Origin: Achromobacter seleniivolatilans
GTDB taxonomy: Bacteria; Pseudomonadota; Gammaproteobacteria; Burkholderiales; Burkholderiaceae_B
NCBI RefSeq assembly: GCF_030864005.1
Contig: NZ_CP132976.1
Location: 4,960,001-5,024,000 of the forward strand
Length of the DNA stretch: 64,000 bases
Reading direction: 5' to 3'
Position 1 is the first letter of the stretch, and every line of letters begins with the position of its first letter. The notes beneath the pieces were generated by a model. The model was not told the origin of the DNA. It searched no databases and saw only the letters and a program-made list of their open reading frames with translations. Below, piece by piece: positions 62,218 through 64,000 of the stretch. Made by a program: the position numbers and the translations under genes.

Positions 62218-62744
62218 TTGTTCAAAGATACGCCCTTCAAATCCTTTGCGGATAGCAACGGCGTGTCCTTCCAAGGCCAGGCTATTGCCAGTGTGGCGTC
62301 ATCCCAGCGTATGCACCGCTCGTGTTGCGGCGCGTAGTATTCGGTGGTCTTGTATAAGACCTCGGCCCACTCTGACACCGCCAGGAAGCCGTGCGCAAAT
62401 CCTTCGGGTATCCACAGCTGGCGCTTGTTGTCCGCGCTGAGCACCGCACCGGTCCATTGCCCGAATGTAGGTGAGGCGCGGCGCAAGTCGACGGCGACAT
62501 CAAAAATCTCTCCAGCGCATACACGCACCAGTTTCCCTTGTGGTTGCTGCACTTGATAGTGCAAGCCGCGTAACACGCCCTTGGCGGAACGCGAGTGATT
62601 GTCCTGTACGAAGCGGCGCTGCAAGCCGGTACATGCTTCGAACGCAGCCTGATTGAAACTCTCGAAAAAGAAGCCACGGTCATCTGTCATGACTCGGGGT
62701 TCCAAAATCAGCACATCGGGAATGGTTTGTTGGATGACTTTCAT
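62202..62744 (-). CDS. rmlC: dTDP-4-dehydrorhamnose 3,5-epimerase
   Basis: The 180-residue cupin epimerises dTDP-4-keto-6-deoxyglucose in dTDP-L-rhamnose synthesis. DDRGFFFESFNQAAFE, FVQDNHSRSAKGVLRGLHYQ (catalytic His) and WIPEGFAHGFLAVSEWAEVLYKTTEYY are diagnostic. It overlaps rmlA by the ATGA junction and is the last gene of the unit; its final codons form one arm of a hairpin. Confidence 0.96.
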   Translation of the reverse strand: MKVIQQTIPDVLILEPRVMTDDRGFFFESFNQAAFEACTGLQRRFVQDNHSRSAKGVLRGLHYQVQQPQGKLVRVCAGEIFDVAVDLRRASPTFGQWTGAVLSADNKRQLWIPEGFAHGFLAVSEWAEVLYKTTEYYAPQHERCIRWDDATLAIAWPWKDTPLLSAKDLKGVSLNNAETC

Positions 62745-63625
62745 CAGAACACCTTGTCCACCAAAATGCGAATCAGGTATTTGCCGTAACCACTCTTAGC
62801 GAGTGGGGCGGCCAGCTTTTCCAGCGCTTCAGCCGTAATCCATTTTTGCCGGAAAGCGATTTCTTCCGGGCAGGCGACTTTAAGGCCCTGGCGATGTTCC
62901 AGGGTCGCGATGAATTGGCTGGCTTCCAGCAACGATTCGTGCGTGCCGGTGTCCAGCCATGCAAAGCCGCGCCCCATGATCTCCACGGCAAGGCGGCCTT
63001 GTTCCAGATAACGCTGGTTCAGATCAGTGATTTCGAGTTCGCCGCGCGCGGACGGCCGGATACTGCTGGCGAAATCGACGGCATCGTTGTCATAGAAATA
63101 CAGCCCGGTCACCGCATAGTTTGATCGAGGTTTGACCGGCTTTTCTTCGATGGACAGCACGTTGCCGTCCCGATCAAATTCCGCGACGCCGTAGCGTTCC
63201 GGATCTTGCACATGGTAGGTGAAGACGGTGGCGCCGTCCGTGCGCGCATTGGCATTTTGCAGCAGCTTGGGCAGTTCGTGCCCATAGAAGACGTTGTCTC
63301 CCAGCACCAGTGCAGACGGGCCTTGGCCGATAAATGGCGCGCCGATGATGAGCGCCTGGGCCAGACCGTCGGGCGACGGCTGAACCGCATAGCTGAGGTT
63401 CAGCCCCCACTTCGACCCGTCTCCGAGCAGCTGTTGAAACCGAGGGGCGTCCTGCGGCGTCGCAATGATCAGAATGTCCTGGATGCCCGCCAGCATCAGT
63501 GTGGTCAGCGGGTAATAGATCATGGGTTTATCAAAGACCGGCAGCAATTGCTTGCTCATTGCCAGCGTCGCCGGGTACAGCCGCTCGCCAGAGCCGCCGG
63601 CCAGCACGATGCCTTTGCGCCTCAT
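62744..63625 (-). CDS. rmlA: Glucose-1-phosphate thymidylyltransferase
   Basis: The 293-residue enzyme makes dTDP-glucose, the first step of the rhamnose pathway. [24 protein letters not shown] is the nucleotide-binding start; [27 protein letters not shown] and [19 protein letters not shown] follow. Length matches E. coli RmlA (293). It is coupled on both sides by ATGA overlaps. Confidence 0.96.
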   Translation of the reverse strand: MRRKGIVLAGGSGERLYPATLAMSKQLLPVFDKPMIYYPLTTLMLAGIQDILIIATPQDAPRFQQLLGDGSKWGLNLSYAVQPSPDGLAQALIIGAPFIGQGPSALVLGDNVFYGHELPKLLQNANARTDGATVFTYHVQDPERYGVAEFDRDGNVLSIEEKPVKPRSNYAVTGLYFYDNDAVDFASSIRPSARGELEITDLNQRYLEQGRLAVEIMGRGFAWLDTGTHESLLEASQFIATLEHRQGLKVACPEEIAFRQKWITAEALEKLAAPLAKSGYGKYLIRILVDKVF

Positions 63626-64000
63626 GCGGCACCTCCGCGTTTGAAAAGTTGATCCAGTACGCGGTCTGCGTAGACGTTCCAGGAGTCAGGTTGAATGCCG
63701 AGCGCGTGCGAAAGCCGCGTCGCGTCCAGCCGTGAATTGTGCGGGCGGCGCGCTGCGGTTGGATAGTCTTTTGACGCGATGGCGCGAATCCGATCAGGCG
63801 ACAGCGCAAGGACGGCGCCGCGCGCCGCCGCTCCGGCAACCAGATACTGGGCGAACGCGTGCCAGGTGGTGTCGCTGGCAGCGGCCAGATGGTAGATGCC
63901 AGAGGCCAAGGCGTCTTTGCGGTGCTGTTGGATTGCCATCGTGGTGACGTCGGCGATCAGCGCGGCTGACGTCGGGGTGCCATGCTGATCCGCTACGACG
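63622..64000 (-). CDS. rmlD: dTDP-4-dehydrorhamnose reductase (partial, 3' end)
   Basis: The frame is open to the right edge, so only the C-terminal 125 residues or so are seen. [16 protein letters not shown] and [21 protein letters not shown] are typical RmlD segments, as is [17 protein letters not shown]. The start of the gene, and probably rmlB, lie beyond the window. It ends in an ATGA overlap with rmlA. Confidence 0.92.
   Translation of the reverse strand, partial: VVADQHGTPTSAALIADVTTMAIQQHRKDALASGIYHLAAASDTTWHAFAQYLVAGAAARGAVLALSPDRIRAIASKDYPTAARRPHNSRLDATRLSHALGIQPDSWNVYADRVLDQLFKRGGAA

Overview
This window reads as about 64 kb of chromosome from a GC-rich betaproteobacterium of the Alcaligenaceae, most like Achromobacter or Bordetella. 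The clues are several DUF4148 exported proteins, a birA-coaX pair (coaX is the Bordetella 'baf' gene), the conserved order fmdB-DUF502-aspS, and a decayed copy of wlbA, a gene of the Bordetella band-A LPS locus. I see no rRNA, tRNA, CRISPR array or intact mobile element. The assignment rests on remembered family resemblance, not on a search.

Left part (1-13.7 kb). Two TetR modules come first. Module 1 (463-1880) has two nearly duplicated DUF4148 genes and their probable regulator, with four copies of an 18-bp inverted repeat in front of them. Module 2 (1957-3714, minus strand) is a TetR gene divergent in logic from a 37-residue membrane miniprotein and a cysteine hydrolase, with a 12-2-12 palindrome before each unit. 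Next are malate synthase G (glcB) divergent from its GntR-type regulator (glcC), a saccharopine-dehydrogenase-like oxidoreductase, a third DUF4148 gene, DUF1090, ubiA, an aminotransferase, a free-methionine-sulfoxide reductase and a DapA-family aldolase.

Middle part (13.7-28 kb). Four tightly packed genes (13760-18299) encode a fatty-acid hydroxylase-type protein, a membrane desaturase, a single polypeptide joining a ketoacyl synthase III to a heme-oxygenase-like diiron domain, and an unrecognised protein. They look like an uncharacterised lipid pathway and are the strongest candidate here for something new. Then come a putative Na+/H+ antiporter, fmdB-DUF502-aspS, an EEP-family hydrolase coupled to cardiolipin synthase B, two exporters and a CoxG-like protein.

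LPS part (28.4-49.7 kb). An ABC-transporter-type O-antigen locus runs on the plus strand: wzm, wzt, a large methyltransferase that may be a chain terminator, four glycosyltransferases, an acyltransferase, three genes for a UDP-N-acetyl-6-deoxy-L-hexosamine, a WecA/WbpL-type initiating transferase, a PglD-like acetyltransferase, a WbpM-type 4,6-dehydratase and a reductase/epimerase. After a wlbA pseudogene come the inner-core genes waaC and waaA. The chain is probably built on undecaprenyl phosphate in the cytoplasm, capped, exported by Wzm/Wzt and ligated to core.

Right part (49.7-64 kb). birA, coaX and a 54-residue gene lie on the minus strand; a four-gene Mla-type lipid transporter (permease with a fused STAS domain, ATPase, MCE protein, lipoprotein) lies on the plus strand. 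Then follow an alpha/beta hydrolase, a penicillin-binding carboxypeptidase, the lipoate-related run dat-ybeD-lipB-sel1-lipA interrupted by a LacI-type sensor that has no DNA-binding domain, and the dTDP-rhamnose genes rmlD-rmlA-rmlC, with rmlD cut by the window edge.
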